Part shown: positions 53,964 to 62,523 of the stretch, piece after piece
How positions within the stretch are numbered: the stretch's first letter is position 1
Layout of the letters: every line of letters begins with the position of its first letter
Origin: Marinirhabdus sp963793275
Lineage (GTDB): Bacteria; Bacteroidota; Bacteroidia; Flavobacteriales; Flavobacteriaceae
DNA length: 64,000 bases
Direction: 5' to 3'
NCBI GenBank assembly: GCA_963793275.1
Contig: CAWBZL010000005.1
Location: forward strand, 1-64,000
The notes under the pieces: generated by a model
What the model was told of the DNA's origin: nothing
What the model saw: only the letters and a program-made list of their open reading frames with translations
Databases searched by the model: none
Made by a program: the position numbers and the translations under genes

Positions 53964-56813
53964 TTATGCTTCCATATACTCCTCAATAGGCGCACAGGTG
54001 CAAATAAGATTTCTGTCTCCGTACGCATCATCTACCCTACGCACACTTGGCCAAAATTTATTATCACTTACATACTCCAGCGGAAATGCAGCTTGCTGTC
54101 TTGTGTACGGTAATACCCAGGTATCGCTGGTAAGCATGGTCTGGGTGTGTGGTGCATTTTTAAGAACGTTATTAGGCTCATCTTTATCTGCACTATCAAT
54201 TTCTTTTCGTATTGAAATCATAGCGTCACAAAACCTGTCCAGTTCTTGTTTGCTTTCACTTTCGGTAGGTTCAATCATCATAGTTCCTGCTACCGGGAAA
54301 GATACCGTTGGCGCGTGAAAACCATAATCCATTAATCTTTTTGCGATGTCTACTACTTCAATACCATTATCTTTAAATGGGCGACAATCTATAATCATCT
54401 CGTGTGCTGCTCTCCCTTTTTCGCCTGTATACAATACATCAAAATGACCGCTTAAACGTTGTTTAATGTAGTTGGCATTTAAAATAGCGTATTGGGTAGA
54501 TTTTTTCAAACCGTTTTCGCCCAGCATACATATATATGCGTAACTAATTAAACACGCCAGAGCACTTCCCCATGGCGCTGCCGAAATTGCTGTTATAGCA
54601 GTTTCTCCTCCGGTTGAGATCACAGGATTGGACGGTAAAAACGGAACTAGTTGCTCCGCCACGCAAATTGGTCCTACACCTGGTCCTCCACCTCCGTGAG
54701 GGATGGCAAAAGTTTTATGAAGATTTAAGTGGCAAACATCTGCTCCAATAGCTCCGGGATTTGTTAAGGCGACCTGAGCATTCATATTAGCTCCATCCAT
54801 ATACACCTGGCCACCGTTATCGTGAATTATACCCGTAATTTCTCTAATGGCACTCTCATAAACCCCGTGTGTAGACGGATAGGTAACCATTAATGCAGCA
54901 AGATTGTCTTTATATTGCTCGGCTTTTGCCCGAAGATCTTCTACATCTATATTTCCTTCTTCGGTAGCTTTAGTTACTACAACTTTCATTCCCGCCATGA
55001 CGGCACTGGCCGGATTAGTTCCGTGTGCAGAGGATGGAATTAAACAAATATTTCTGTGCGTATCTCCTCTGGATTCGTGGTAAGCTCTTATCACCATTAA
55101 CCCGGCATATTCACCTTGTGCTCCGGAATTTGGCTGTAACGAAGTACCTGCAAAACCAGTGATTTCTGTTAGTTGTTCCTCTAGCTTTTTAAGCATAAAC
55201 TGATAGCCGCCTGCTTGTCTTACCGGTACAAACGGATGCATATTACCCCACATTGGATCACTTAACGGGAGCATTTCGGCAGCGGCATTTAATTTCATGG
55301 TGCAGGAGCCTAAAGAAATCATAGAATGATTTAGGGCAAGATCTTTACGCTCCAGTTTTTTAATGTAGCGCATTAATTCAGTTTCGCTGTGGTAGCTGTT
55401 AAAAACTTCATTTTGAAGAAATTCTGTTTTTCTTGCTACACTTTTTGGAATGGTGTTGGCTTCCAGTAACTTTGAAATATAAAATCGATCTTTACTGGCA
55501 GCTTCAGCAAAAACACCAATAATATTATTTACGTCGTTAAGCGTTGTGGTTTCGTTTATGGAAATTGAAACTGTTTCTTCATCCGGGTAGTAAAAGTTAA
55601 TCCCTTCAGCTTCGGCTCTAAAATCTATTTTTGAAACATCTGTCTTGATTGAAATAGTATCAAAATACGTTTCGTTAGCTTGATAATACCCTAATTTTTC
55701 AAGGGAATCTGCTAAGGTAGCTGCAGTGTTGTTCACTTTGGATGCGATGTATTTTAATCCTTCAGGACCATGATATACGCTGTACATACCTGCCATAACT
55801 GCCAGTAAAACCTGTGCGGTACAAATGTTACTGGTTGCTTTGTCACGCTTAATATGTTGCTCACGGGTTTGCAGTGCCATGCGTAGGGCACGGTTCCCGT
55901 CGGTGTCTTTTGTGACTCCAATAATACGTCCCGGAATACTTCTTTTATAGGCTTCTTTAGTCGCAAAGTATGCTGCGTGCGGACCTCCATATCCTAACGG
56001 AATTCCAAAGCGTTGGGTGGTTCCCACTACAACATCTGCTCCAAAATGCCCTGGCGCTTCCAGTTTTACCAGGCTTAAAATATCTGCTGCAACGGCTACT
56101 TTTATATCGTTTTTGTTTGCTTTGGCAACAAAATCTTTAAAATCGAATACACGACCACTCTTTCCTGGATATTGAAGCATAGCCCCATAAAAATCTGATG
56201 AAAAATCGAATTCTTCGTGATTTCCAACCACCAACTCAATTTCCATTGGGATGGATCGGGTTTGAAGCAAGGATAAAGTTTGAGGAAGGATATCTTCAGA
56301 AACAAAAAACTTATTGGCTCCATTTTTCTTTTGGTCTCTTTCGCGCACTGCAAACAAGAGCGTCATAGCTTCTGCGGCAGCAGTACTTTCGTCCAGAAGT
56401 GATGCGTTTGCCAATTCCATTCCGGTAAGATCTGTCACCATAGTCTGATAATTAAGCAGAGCCTCCAGGCGTCCCTGAGCAATTTCGGCTTGATACGGCG
56501 TATACGCAGTGTACCAACCCGGATTTTCCAGAATATTTCTCTGGATCACCGGTGGCGTAATGGCTTGGTGGTAACCTAAACCAATGTAGGTTTTAAAAAC
56601 ACTGTTTTTTGAGGATAATTCGGTAATGTGCTCCAAATATTCCTGTTCGCTCATAGCATTGTCCAGCGCAATGTCTTTCTTAAGTCTTATGTCATCAGGA
56701 ATTGTTTCAGAAATTAACTGTTCCATGCTTTCGGCACCAACGGTTTTAAGCATTTCTGAAAGGTCACCAGGGCGCGGGCCAATGTGTCTAAGGGCAAAAG
56801 AGTCTGTGTTCAT
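53964..56813 (-). CDS. gcvP: Glycine dehydrogenase (aminomethyl-transferring), P protein
   Basis: The 949-residue protein decarboxylates glycine and passes the aminomethyl group to the H protein's lipoyl arm. It is a fused, full-length P protein: an N-terminal half (RHIGPRPGDLSEMLKTVG) and a C-terminal PLP half with the Lys in HLNLHKTFAIPHGGGGPG, about residue 700. No gcvT or gcvH lies next to it, which is usual in Bacteroidota. It appears to be a stand-alone transcription unit with its own promoter and terminator. Confidence 0.97.
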   Translation of the reverse strand: MNTDSFALRHIGPRPGDLSEMLKTVGAESMEQLISETIPDDIRLKKDIALDNAMSEQEYLEHITELSSKNSVFKTYIGLGYHQAITPPVIQRNILENPGWYTAYTPYQAEIAQGRLEALLNYQTMVTDLTGMELANASLLDESTAAAEAMTLLFAVRERDQKKNGANKFFVSEDILPQTLSLLQTRSIPMEIELVVGNHEEFDFSSDFYGAMLQYPGKSGRVFDFKDFVAKANKNDIKVAVAADILSLVKLEAPGHFGADVVVGTTQRFGIPLGYGGPHAAYFATKEAYKRSIPGRIIGVTKDTDGNRALRMALQTREQHIKRDKATSNICTAQVLLAVMAGMYSVYHGPEGLKYIASKVNNTAATLADSLEKLGYYQANETYFDTISIKTDVSKIDFRAEAEGINFYYPDEETVSISINETTTLNDVNNIIGVFAEAASKDRFYISKLLEANTIPKSVARKTEFLQNEVFNSYHSETELMRYIKKLERKDLALNHSMISLGSCTMKLNAAAEMLPLSDPMWGNMHPFVPVRQAGGYQFMLKKLEEQLTEITGFAGTSLQPNSGAQGEYAGLMVIRAYHESRGDTHRNICLIPSSAHGTNPASAVMAGMKVVVTKATEEGNIDVEDLRAKAEQYKDNLAALMVTYPSTHGVYESAIREITGIIHDNGGQVYMDGANMNAQVALTNPGAIGADVCHLNLHKTFAIPHGGGGPGVGPICVAEQLVPFLPSNPVISTGGETAITAISAAPWGSALACLISYAYICMLGENGLKKSTQYAILNANYIKQRLSGHFDVLYTGEKGRAAHEMIIDCRPFKDNGIEVVDIAKRLMDYGFHAPTVSFPVAGTMMIEPTESESKQELDRFCDAMISIRKEIDSADKDEPNNVLKNAPHTQTMLTSDTWVLPYTRQQAAFPLEYVSDNKFWPSVRRVDDAYGDRNLICTCAPIEEYMEA

Positions 56814-56892
56814 ATATTGGTTCCGAAGCTTCGGAAATTTTAAAAATTAAACAAACAAACCTTCCTAAAAAGGAGTCTTTAAAAAGGTGATG

Positions 56893-56900
56893 CAAAATTA
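56893..56900 (-). promoter_or_regulatory. -7 box of gcvP
   Basis: On the minus strand TAATTTTG fits TAnnTTTG, with a TTG about 16 bases further upstream. The distance to the gcvP ATG is about 80 bases. I see no glycine riboswitch pattern in the leader 56814-56890. The divergent gene starts at 56998. Confidence 0.45.
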
Positions 56901-56997
56901 CAGATTTTTAAGCGAACAAAATGACGTTTTAACTTGCTATAAACGTAACTTTTCAACCAAAAGAACGGGTTACTAACAGTTTGGTTATTTTTACACG

Positions 56998-57822
56998 GTG
57001 AACCTCATAAATTCCATCTTTAAATTATATATTAACGCGAGTATTCACGTGGCTTTGGCCGTGGTTTCATTTGTTGCTGTTACGGTATTGCAATTTAATT
57101 TACAAGCACCTTTGGCATTATGGTTTTTTGTGTTTTTAGGAACTATAACGGGTTATAATTTCGTGAAATACGCAAAAATCGCAGGCTTGCATCACCGTAG
57201 TCTTGCTTCGAGTTTACGGAGCATTCAGGTATTTTCTTTTGTTTGTTTTGCCGGATTACTTTTTTGTTGTTTCTTTTTGTCTTTAAAAACATTAGTAGTT
57301 ACTGTAGTTTTTGGAGTATTCACTTTTTTTTATGCGGTACCCTTTCTTCGGAAGAAAAATCTAAGAACTTTTTCAGGAATTAAAATTCTTATAGTTGCCG
57401 TAGTTTGGGCGGGAGTTACTGTTTTTGTGCCCATGGTTGAAGCCGAAATGACCTTAACTATCGATTGCTGGGCTACTTTTTTTCAGCGCTTTTTACTTGT
57501 TTTTGTGTTAACGCTACCTTTTGAAATTCGGGATCTGCGGTATGATCTTGCAGCGCTTAAAACCATTCCGCAGCAAATTGGGGTTCGGAAAACAAAAATT
57601 TTAGGCCTAGGGTTATTGATGGCAGTACTGTTTCTGGAAGGATTTAAAGAAAGTAATACTCAGGCCCAAGTATATGGACTTCTTTTTTTAGTATTCCTTT
57701 GTATGCTTGCTGTATTGGGCGCCCAAAAAAAACAATCGGAATACTTTGCATCTTTTTGGGTAGAAAGTATTCCGATTGTTGGAGTATGTGTGTTCGTATT
57801 ATTTTGTCATTTCCTGGAGTAA
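56998..57822 (+). CDS. UbiA-like prenyltransferase family membrane protein
   Basis: The 274-residue protein has about eight hydrophobic helices and starts at GTG 56998. The UbiA signature is only partly present: the first motif is GYNFVKYAKIAG (Asn present, Asp-rich part weak), while the second, LPFEIRDLRYDLAALKTIPQ, is clear. It may be a prenyltransferase that has lost part of its catalytic motif, or one with another substrate. Its 3' end overlaps the convergent zinc-finger gene by 24 bases. Confidence 0.7.
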   Translation: MNLINSIFKLYINASIHVALAVVSFVAVTVLQFNLQAPLALWFFVFLGTITGYNFVKYAKIAGLHHRSLASSLRSIQVFSFVCFAGLLFCCFFLSLKTLVVTVVFGVFTFFYAVPFLRKKNLRTFSGIKILIVAVVWAGVTVFVPMVEAEMTLTIDCWATFFQRFLLVFVLTLPFEIRDLRYDLAALKTIPQQIGVRKTKILGLGLLMAVLFLEGFKESNTQAQVYGLLFLVFLCMLAVLGAQKKQSEYFASFWVESIPIVGVCVFVLFCHFLE

Positions 57823-58041
57823 CCGTTCCTTAAGTGCTGCCTTAGAGTCCAAAGGCATCGTTCTTACTCTGGATTTTCTAAATAGCCTTGTTAGTCTGGT
57901 GTTACGTGCTGTGTATTTCCTACACACACGGCAATAAATTAGGTGAAAATTTAATTTAATAAACTCCCAAAAACCAGCTTCCTTATATTGATTTTTATCA
58001 CATATATGGTTGGCTTCTTCACATTTCAAAAATATACTCAT
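57799..58041 (-). CDS. Small ZAS-type zinc-finger protein, probable anti-sigma factor
   Basis: The 80-residue protein has an N-terminal CEEANHICDKNQY and NFHLIYCRVCRKYTARN, where H-x3-C-x2-C is the ZAS zinc motif of anti-sigma factors. No membrane helix is present, so it is probably cytoplasmic. It starts 3 bases after the stop of the ECF sigma gene, in the usual sigma-then-anti-sigma order. It overlaps the convergent UbiA-like gene by 24 bases at the 3' ends. It presumably binds the sigma factor until a redox or metal signal releases it (inference). Confidence 0.75.
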   Translation of the reverse strand: MSIFLKCEEANHICDKNQYKEAGFWEFIKLNFHLIYCRVCRKYTARNTRLTRLFRKSRVRTMPLDSKAALKERLLQEMTK

Positions 58042-58044
58042 AAC

Positions 58045-58596
58045 TTATAACCAGCTTTTTTCCAGGCAATTTGCCATTGCGGTTCTTGCTCTATGGATGA
58101 TTACCCAGAGGTTAGACGGCGTAATTTCAAATTCATTACAAATTGCCTCGGTGTCGAAATTATTGATTGTTTTCATTTTAAAAATGGTCGCCTGTTTGTG
58201 GTTTAAAGTATCCAAACATTTCATAATGGCTTCCCCTAATTCTTCATTCTCCATCTTGTCTTCAGCCGTTCGATCAAACGGGTCACTTACACGCTCTTCC
58301 AGCCACTCGCCTTCACTATCTTCATCGCGGTAATCTATGTGTATTTCTGCCTTTCCTTTTTTTGAATTCTTCCTTCGGTAGTGATCAATTATTTTACGTT
58401 TTAAGATAGAAATAAGCCAAGTTCTTTCGCTGGCTTCACCTTTAAAGCGTTTGGCAGATTTAAGACCTGCCAGAAAAGTTTCAGAAATAAGGTCTTGCGC
58501 TACCTCGTGGTCGTTCACCTTTACAATGGTATAATTGTAGAGATAATCTGAATATGCATCTACCCAGGTAGTGGGGTCTAATTGATGTTTTGGCAT
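58045..58596 (-). CDS. ECF RNA polymerase sigma factor
   Basis: The 183-residue protein has region 2 (VAQDLISETFLAGLKSAKRF, then RTWLISILKRKIIDHYR) and region 4 (HKQATIFKMKTINNFDTEAI, then LWVIIHRARTAMANCL). This is the layout of extracytoplasmic-function sigma factors. A charged insert (YRDEDSEGEWLEERV) separates the two. It is followed by a small ZAS zinc-finger protein that is likely its anti-sigma factor. Its targets are not visible. Confidence 0.93.
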   Translation of the reverse strand: MPKHQLDPTTWVDAYSDYLYNYTIVKVNDHEVAQDLISETFLAGLKSAKRFKGEASERTWLISILKRKIIDHYRRKNSKKGKAEIHIDYRDEDSEGEWLEERVSDPFDRTAEDKMENEELGEAIMKCLDTLNHKQATIFKMKTINNFDTEAICNEFEITPSNLWVIIHRARTAMANCLEKSWL

Positions 58597-58661
58597 AGCA
58601 ATTCCAAGAATTTTATCAAAAATAGGAAAGTTTATGTAACTAATGCTCCTTTCTGAATAAA

Positions 58662-59132
58662 TTAAGAACAGTTTAGATATACCTTATTTTCAAGTGCTTC
58701 TTTAAGCTGAAAATTTCTGTGTTTTAAAAATTTGGTGAGATGTTTTTTCAGAAAAAGGGAATCAAATAATTTTCCAAAAATACTAAAGGGTGTTTTGTAG
58801 GTGAGGATGTCTCTCATTACAGTTCCGTTCTCCGTAGCTTCAAAAAAATGCTGATGGGCAAAATATGTAAAATGTCCCTTCGTCATCACATCTGTAAATT
58901 TTGAAGGGCGTTCAAACGCCGTAATTTTTGAGGTGTGGTGCAGGTACAGTCCAAAATGTTTCCCACGCCAAGTCACACTTTCACCATAGTTTATAAGTCC
59001 CGTAGTTGTCCCGCCAATGGCAGTTTCGTTTGTTTGGGAAGCACTTTTTTGATGAAAATCTATATCACGGGACACGTCAAATACTTTTTCAACAGGTGCC
59101 TTAATAGTGGTGATTAAATTTATGGTTGTCAT
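58662..59132 (-). CDS. SRPBCC family (START-like) protein
   Basis: The 156-residue protein fits the SRPBCC/polyketide-cyclase fold: an N-terminal strand TTINLITTIKAPVEKVFDVS, ARDIDFH-like turn, SKITAFERPSKFTDVMTKG, and a C-terminal helix FLKHRNFQLKEALE. The family binds hydrophobic ligands. Its start overlaps the methyltransferase stop by 4 bases, and it ends the GbsR-linked operon. Confidence 0.8.
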   Translation of the reverse strand: MTTINLITTIKAPVEKVFDVSRDIDFHQKSASQTNETAIGGTTTGLINYGESVTWRGKHFGLYLHHTSKITAFERPSKFTDVMTKGHFTYFAHQHFFEATENGTVMRDILTYKTPFSIFGKLFDSLFLKKHLTKFLKHRNFQLKEALENKVYLNCS

Positions 59133-60013
59133 TTCTCCGCAGTAATTAGATAATATCCAAAATCGTTCATATGCAACCCCGAAAGCAGCGCGTAAAAAGA
59201 TGCTTTTAAGTTATTCCAGCTTTGGGGTTTTACTTTTTTTTGCTGAAATAATTGCTTCATTAAAAATCCTACGATCGCAAATGGAACGTGGAATACCGAA
59301 GGTGCCACTCTAAAAGAAATATCCTCTATCGTAACTTTGCTGAAGCCTATATCTTTTAAATTCTGTTCCACTTTTGAAATTACACCAAGTCCATCCAAAC
59401 TCCATCCTTTACAAAGTTTTTTGTAACTGAAATTACTCCCTAAACATAAACGGGAAGGAGCCTTTTTTAAAAATGCGTCTGCAATTACAAAACGCCCGCC
59501 AGGCTTTAAAACCCTGAAGCCCTCTCTCAAAGATTCTTTGCTATGCCCACTGTGGCAAAGGCTTTCTACACCCACCACACCATCAACAGATTGAGAAGGA
59601 ATAGAGGTTTCGCAGTAATTTTCTTCCAGAATTACGCCCTTTTTTTCTTTCAATAATTTGTTTCCTTCTTTAACCTGAAAGGGAGAAAGCGTCACCCCAA
59701 TAGTTGAAAGTTGGTCATTCTTTTTTAAAAAACTCCGCATGGTCCCGCCCATGCCACAACCTAAATCGGCAACCGTAGTTGTACCTTCATTTAATTGTAA
59801 ACGGTTATAAATCTGGCGGTTCATTTCGTTCAACATGGAGTCTCGCTTAAAAGGGTTGGTGCGTCCCCGGATAAAATACCCAAAGTGCATATTAAGGTCT
59901 TTACTCCAATAGCTGTAATCGCTGGTTGCTTCGTCATAGAAATTGGTGATTTCTTCCCGTAGAGCATTATTATTTTCTTCCTGAAATTTAAGAACGGTGG
60001 AGGTTGTTTTCAT
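59129..60013 (-). CDS. SAM-dependent methyltransferase (sterol/tocopherol-type)
   Basis: The 294-residue protein has motif I VADLGCGMGGTMRSF (about 82-96), VESLCHSGHSKESLREGFRV (motif similar to sterol and gamma-tocopherol methyltransferases) and RVLKPGGRFVIADAFLKKAP. The N-terminal part (TNFYDEATSDYSYWSKDLNM) is also typical. The substrate is unknown, perhaps a lipid or quinone. It lies between the TIGR01777 gene (7 bases upstream) and the SRPBCC gene (4-base overlap). Confidence 0.85.
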   Translation of the reverse strand: MKTTSTVLKFQEENNNALREEITNFYDEATSDYSYWSKDLNMHFGYFIRGRTNPFKRDSMLNEMNRQIYNRLQLNEGTTTVADLGCGMGGTMRSFLKKNDQLSTIGVTLSPFQVKEGNKLLKEKKGVILEENYCETSIPSQSVDGVVGVESLCHSGHSKESLREGFRVLKPGGRFVIADAFLKKAPSRLCLGSNFSYKKLCKGWSLDGLGVISKVEQNLKDIGFSKVTIEDISFRVAPSVFHVPFAIVGFLMKQLFQQKKVKPQSWNNLKASFYALLSGLHMNDFGYYLITAEK

Positions 60014-60019
60014 AACAGT

Positions 60020-60931
60020 TTATTTTAAAAGGTTGTCCAACGTGCTGTCCAGTGTTTTATAACTGAACTTGAAGCCTGCATTTTGTAGTCTTTTCGGAAT
60101 TACATTTCGACTTTTCAAAATGAGTTCTGTTTCGGTATTTATAATTTTTGCTCCCAGCTCAAGCATTGTTCTACCTATAGGTATTCCAAAGGGTATCTTC
60201 AATTTTTTCCGAAGTTTTTGCATTAATTCGGCATTGGTCGTGGGTTTTGGTGCTACTATATTTATTACACCATTTATGTGTTCATTTTCAATAATAAAGG
60301 CAACACTTCTGGCGAAATCCAATTCGTGAATCCAACTTACTTTTTGGTTTCCAGGGCCTTGTTTGCCGCCAAAACCCAGCTGAGTTAAGCGTTTAATTGG
60401 AACAAAAGCACCACCGTCTTTACCAAATACAATGGAAGTGCGCAAAGCAACCTGGCGTGTTTTTATTACGTTCAATTCAAAAAAAGATCGCTCCCACGCT
60501 TTGGCTACACTTACTGAGAACCCGTCGCCCAGTTCTCCATTATCTTCGTCCATTTCTTTCTCTAATGAATGTCTGTAAATAGTAGCCGTAGAGGAGTTTA
60601 ACCAAACACGTGGCGGATTTTCACATGCGGAAACTACTTCACCTAATATTCTTGTGGAATCTACCCGGGAAGATACAATGCGTTGTTTATTGGTCTCGTT
60701 ATACCTGCAATCTACCGATTTACCTGTAAGGTTTATAAGCACGTCTGCACCTTCAAAAATGTCCGACCAGCTTCCTTTTGTTTTGGCGTCCCATACCAGA
60801 TGGGTAACATTTTCGAAATCTGTTTTTGTTGAGCGTGACAGAATGTAGATTTTTTCTACTTTATTCTTGAAGTACTGTGTGAGGACATTTCCCAGAAATC
60901 CGGTACCGCCTGCTATTATTAAAGTTTTCAT
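60020..60931 (-). CDS. TIGR01777 family SDR-type oxidoreductase
   Basis: The 303-residue protein starts with a Rossmann motif (IIAGGTGFLGNVLTQYF) and has GADVLINLTGKSVDCRYNET, typical of the TIGR01777 (YfcH-like) extended SDR family, and a C-terminal domain (IPFGIPIGRTMLELGAKII). It binds NAD(P)H; the substrate is unknown. Its start overlaps the stop of the preceding small membrane protein gene by 4 bases. Confidence 0.88.
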   Translation of the reverse strand: MKTLIIAGGTGFLGNVLTQYFKNKVEKIYILSRSTKTDFENVTHLVWDAKTKGSWSDIFEGADVLINLTGKSVDCRYNETNKQRIVSSRVDSTRILGEVVSACENPPRVWLNSSTATIYRHSLEKEMDEDNGELGDGFSVSVAKAWERSFFELNVIKTRQVALRTSIVFGKDGGAFVPIKRLTQLGFGGKQGPGNQKVSWIHELDFARSVAFIIENEHINGVINIVAPKPTTNAELMQKLRKKLKIPFGIPIGRTMLELGAKIINTETELILKSRNVIPKRLQNAGFKFSYKTLDSTLDNLLK

Positions 60932-61257
60932 AGCTGCTGATTTTTAATTTTATAAATTATATAGATGAAATAGAGTGCAAGTACCCAGGTGAAAATCCAG
61001 AAATAGAAAAGTATATCACTTTCTATGATGAAGAACGAAAGACAGGTACTGATTGCTAATACACCATAAAGTAATAGGTGTCCTTTTGTTATAGAAGTAT
61101 ATTTTTTAAAACTAAATACGAAAATTAACCAGGTAACTAGTTGAAATATTCCCAGACATATATGGAAAAAAGCCCCCAGGTATAAACCTAAATATGTAAT
61201 AAGTGCGATGCTTAAAAAGATCCAGTTGACAGTTATTAAATTTTTAATTTTTTTCAT
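60928..61257 (-). CDS. Small membrane protein of unknown function (109 aa)
   Basis: ATG 61257 is preferred; an in-frame upstream start at 61290 has no hydrophobic logic. The protein has four hydrophobic segments (VNWIFLSIALITYLGLYLGA, LVTWLIFVFSF, LLYGVLAISTCLSFFII, YFWIFTWVLALYFIYII). I do not recognise the family. A 22-codon frame just upstream ends in a TGA that overlaps its ATG, so its translation might be coupled to that reading frame. Confidence 0.6.
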   Translation of the reverse strand: MKKIKNLITVNWIFLSIALITYLGLYLGAFFHICLGIFQLVTWLIFVFSFKKYTSITKGHLLLYGVLAISTCLSFFIIESDILFYFWIFTWVLALYFIYIIYKIKNQQL

Positions 61258-61326
61258 GGTATATAATTTATATGTAAGCTCTTCAAACACTCTCTATCGT
61301 TGGCAATTATTAAAGTTTTCATCGTA

Positions 61327-61755
61327 CTACCCCATTAAATTTTGAACAAGTAATAGAGAATATACCACAGCAAATAATACAAAGAGTGTATTCATCCCGA
61401 AGCCTCCCCATTTAAAAATAAACTTCTTCGGAATGTCGTACATTGGGTAATACGCAATTTGCGTGGCTACTTTGCCAACCCAGTATGCAGCGATCAAGCC
61501 TGTAATTGCTATGGCTAAATTGGTTCCGTTTTTTAGGTCGGATGGAATTAAAATAGCAATTAAACCGAAAGAAAAATTAAGTCCCTGAATATACCTGCCG
61601 TATGTTTTTGCTATTTCCTGGTTCAGAGGTTTTAGTTGTTTTACATCGGTATACCAATCAAATACTTTGTGACGAATGTAGGGATAGATGAAAGCTGTAA
61701 AAATTTGTCCACAGCCACCAAGAATAATTAACCAATCCGGAATATTAAATTTCAT
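61327..61755 (-). CDS. Membrane protein of unknown function, first gene of the GbsR-linked operon
   Basis: The 142-residue protein has four hydrophobic segments (WLIILGGCGQIFTAFIYPY, FSFGLIAILIP, LAIAITGLIAAYWVG, LFVLFAVVYSLLLVQ). The sequence is not from a family I can name. The gene is preceded by the operator-like inverted repeat at 61787-61812, 31 bases upstream of its ATG. It leads the five-gene minus-strand run ending with SRPBCC. Confidence 0.65.
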   Translation of the reverse strand: MKFNIPDWLIILGGCGQIFTAFIYPYIRHKVFDWYTDVKQLKPLNQEIAKTYGRYIQGLNFSFGLIAILIPSDLKNGTNLAIAITGLIAAYWVGKVATQIAYYPMYDIPKKFIFKWGGFGMNTLFVLFAVVYSLLLVQNLMG

Positions 61756-61786
61756 ATTATGCTATTTTCGTTTTAAACTTTCAATA

Positions 61787-61812
61787 AATTTTGAAACTTA
61801 TGTTTCAAAATT
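61787..61812. promoter_or_regulatory. Perfect inverted repeat upstream of the operon, candidate GbsR operator 1
   Basis: AATTTTGAAAC and GTTTCAAAATT are perfect 11-base arms with TTAT between. The half-site GTTTCAA is also the core of the repeat at 62433-62462. The position 31 bases before the ATG of the first operon gene is typical for an operator. Binding by the adjacent GbsR-type protein is inferred from proximity. Confidence 0.6.
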
Positions 61813-61877
61813 AAGAGAAATTATAATTCTCTTATAGTGTTTCTTTTTGCCTAAAAATCGTTCAAAGAACGAAACAC
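61812..61877. other. Intergenic inverted repeats after the GbsR gene
   Basis: TAAGAGAA/TTCTCTTA (61812-61819 and 61827-61834) and AGTGTTTC/GAAACACT with CGTTC-AAA-GAACG inside (about 61836-61877) lie between operator 1 and the GbsR stop codon. The latter could be a terminator for the regulator transcript. Their function is open. Confidence 0.4.
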
Positions 61878-61907
61878 TCTCAGCACCTTGAATGGAGCCG
61901 AAAGGGC

Positions 61908-62411
61908 TTATTTCAAAAACTTCACCAACGTTTTCATGATCCAATTTTTTTCTTGGTTTACAAGTTTATGCATCATGGTGTCCGCCGTGTCCGCCAGATC
62001 GTGCATGGCTGTGGTTTGTTTTATAAATTCTTTGGCATCTTCGGTTCCGTTGTCTTCAATGCTGGAAATTTCTTTTAATATTTTGATAGTCGGCTGCAGC
62101 TCACGTCTGCTGCGCTCTTTAACGATTTGTCTGGATAATTCGGTAACATCTTTTTCGCAGGTAAAAAACTCTCTTCGTTCGCCGGGAATATTTATTTTAA
62201 AAACAATTCCCCAGTCCATCAATCCGCGTAAGTTCATACTTGCATTTCCACGAGAAATTTCAAGTTCCTCCATAATATCTTCCATGGAAAGTGGCTTGGG
62301 GGAAACAAATAACAGCGCGTGTATTTGTGCCATTGCTTTGTTAATTCCCCAAAGCGATCCCAGGGTTCCCCAGGAGCTAATGAATTTTTCTTTTGCTTCT
62401 TTTAATTCCAT
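61908..62411 (-). CDS. GbsR/MarR family transcriptional regulator
   Basis: The 167-residue protein has the winged-helix pattern LSMEDIMEELEISRGNASMN, then LRGLMDWGIVFKINIPGERR, the GbsR signature, with a helical C-terminal dimer part. GbsR-type regulators bind small ligands such as choline in Bacillus. Operator-like repeats lie on both sides of the gene. Its ATG is only 4 bases from the -7 box, so it may be translated from a leaderless message. Confidence 0.88.
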   Translation of the reverse strand: MELKEAKEKFISSWGTLGSLWGINKAMAQIHALLFVSPKPLSMEDIMEELEISRGNASMNLRGLMDWGIVFKINIPGERREFFTCEKDVTELSRQIVKERSRRELQPTIKILKEISSIEDNGTEDAKEFIKQTTAMHDLADTADTMMHKLVNQEKNWIMKTLVKFLK

Positions 62412-62415
62412 AGAA

Positions 62416-62462
62416 CAAATATATAAAAAATATTAAAGTTTCAAAATATATTGAAACTTTAA
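62416..62462 (-). promoter_or_regulatory. GbsR promoter with overlapping operator 2
   Basis: On the minus strand TTG (62442-62444) and TATATTTG (62416-62423) are 18 bases apart, an almost ideal Bacteroidota promoter. A perfect inverted repeat, TTAAAGTTTCAA / TTGAAACTTTAA (62433-62444 and 62451-62462, 6-base spacer), covers the -33 element, as expected for autoregulation. The same region lies about 60 bases before the divergent M28 peptidase gene, which could also be controlled. Confidence 0.6.
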
Positions 62463-62523
62463 AAGAATTATTTTTAACTACGTTTTTTAGATTATTACCT
62501 TAAATTTGATTTCAAAAAATAAT

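Noticed and set aside
56814..56997. Glycine riboswitch upstream of gcvP
   Set aside because: No tandem aptamer-type conserved segments are visible in this AT-rich leader of under 200 bases.
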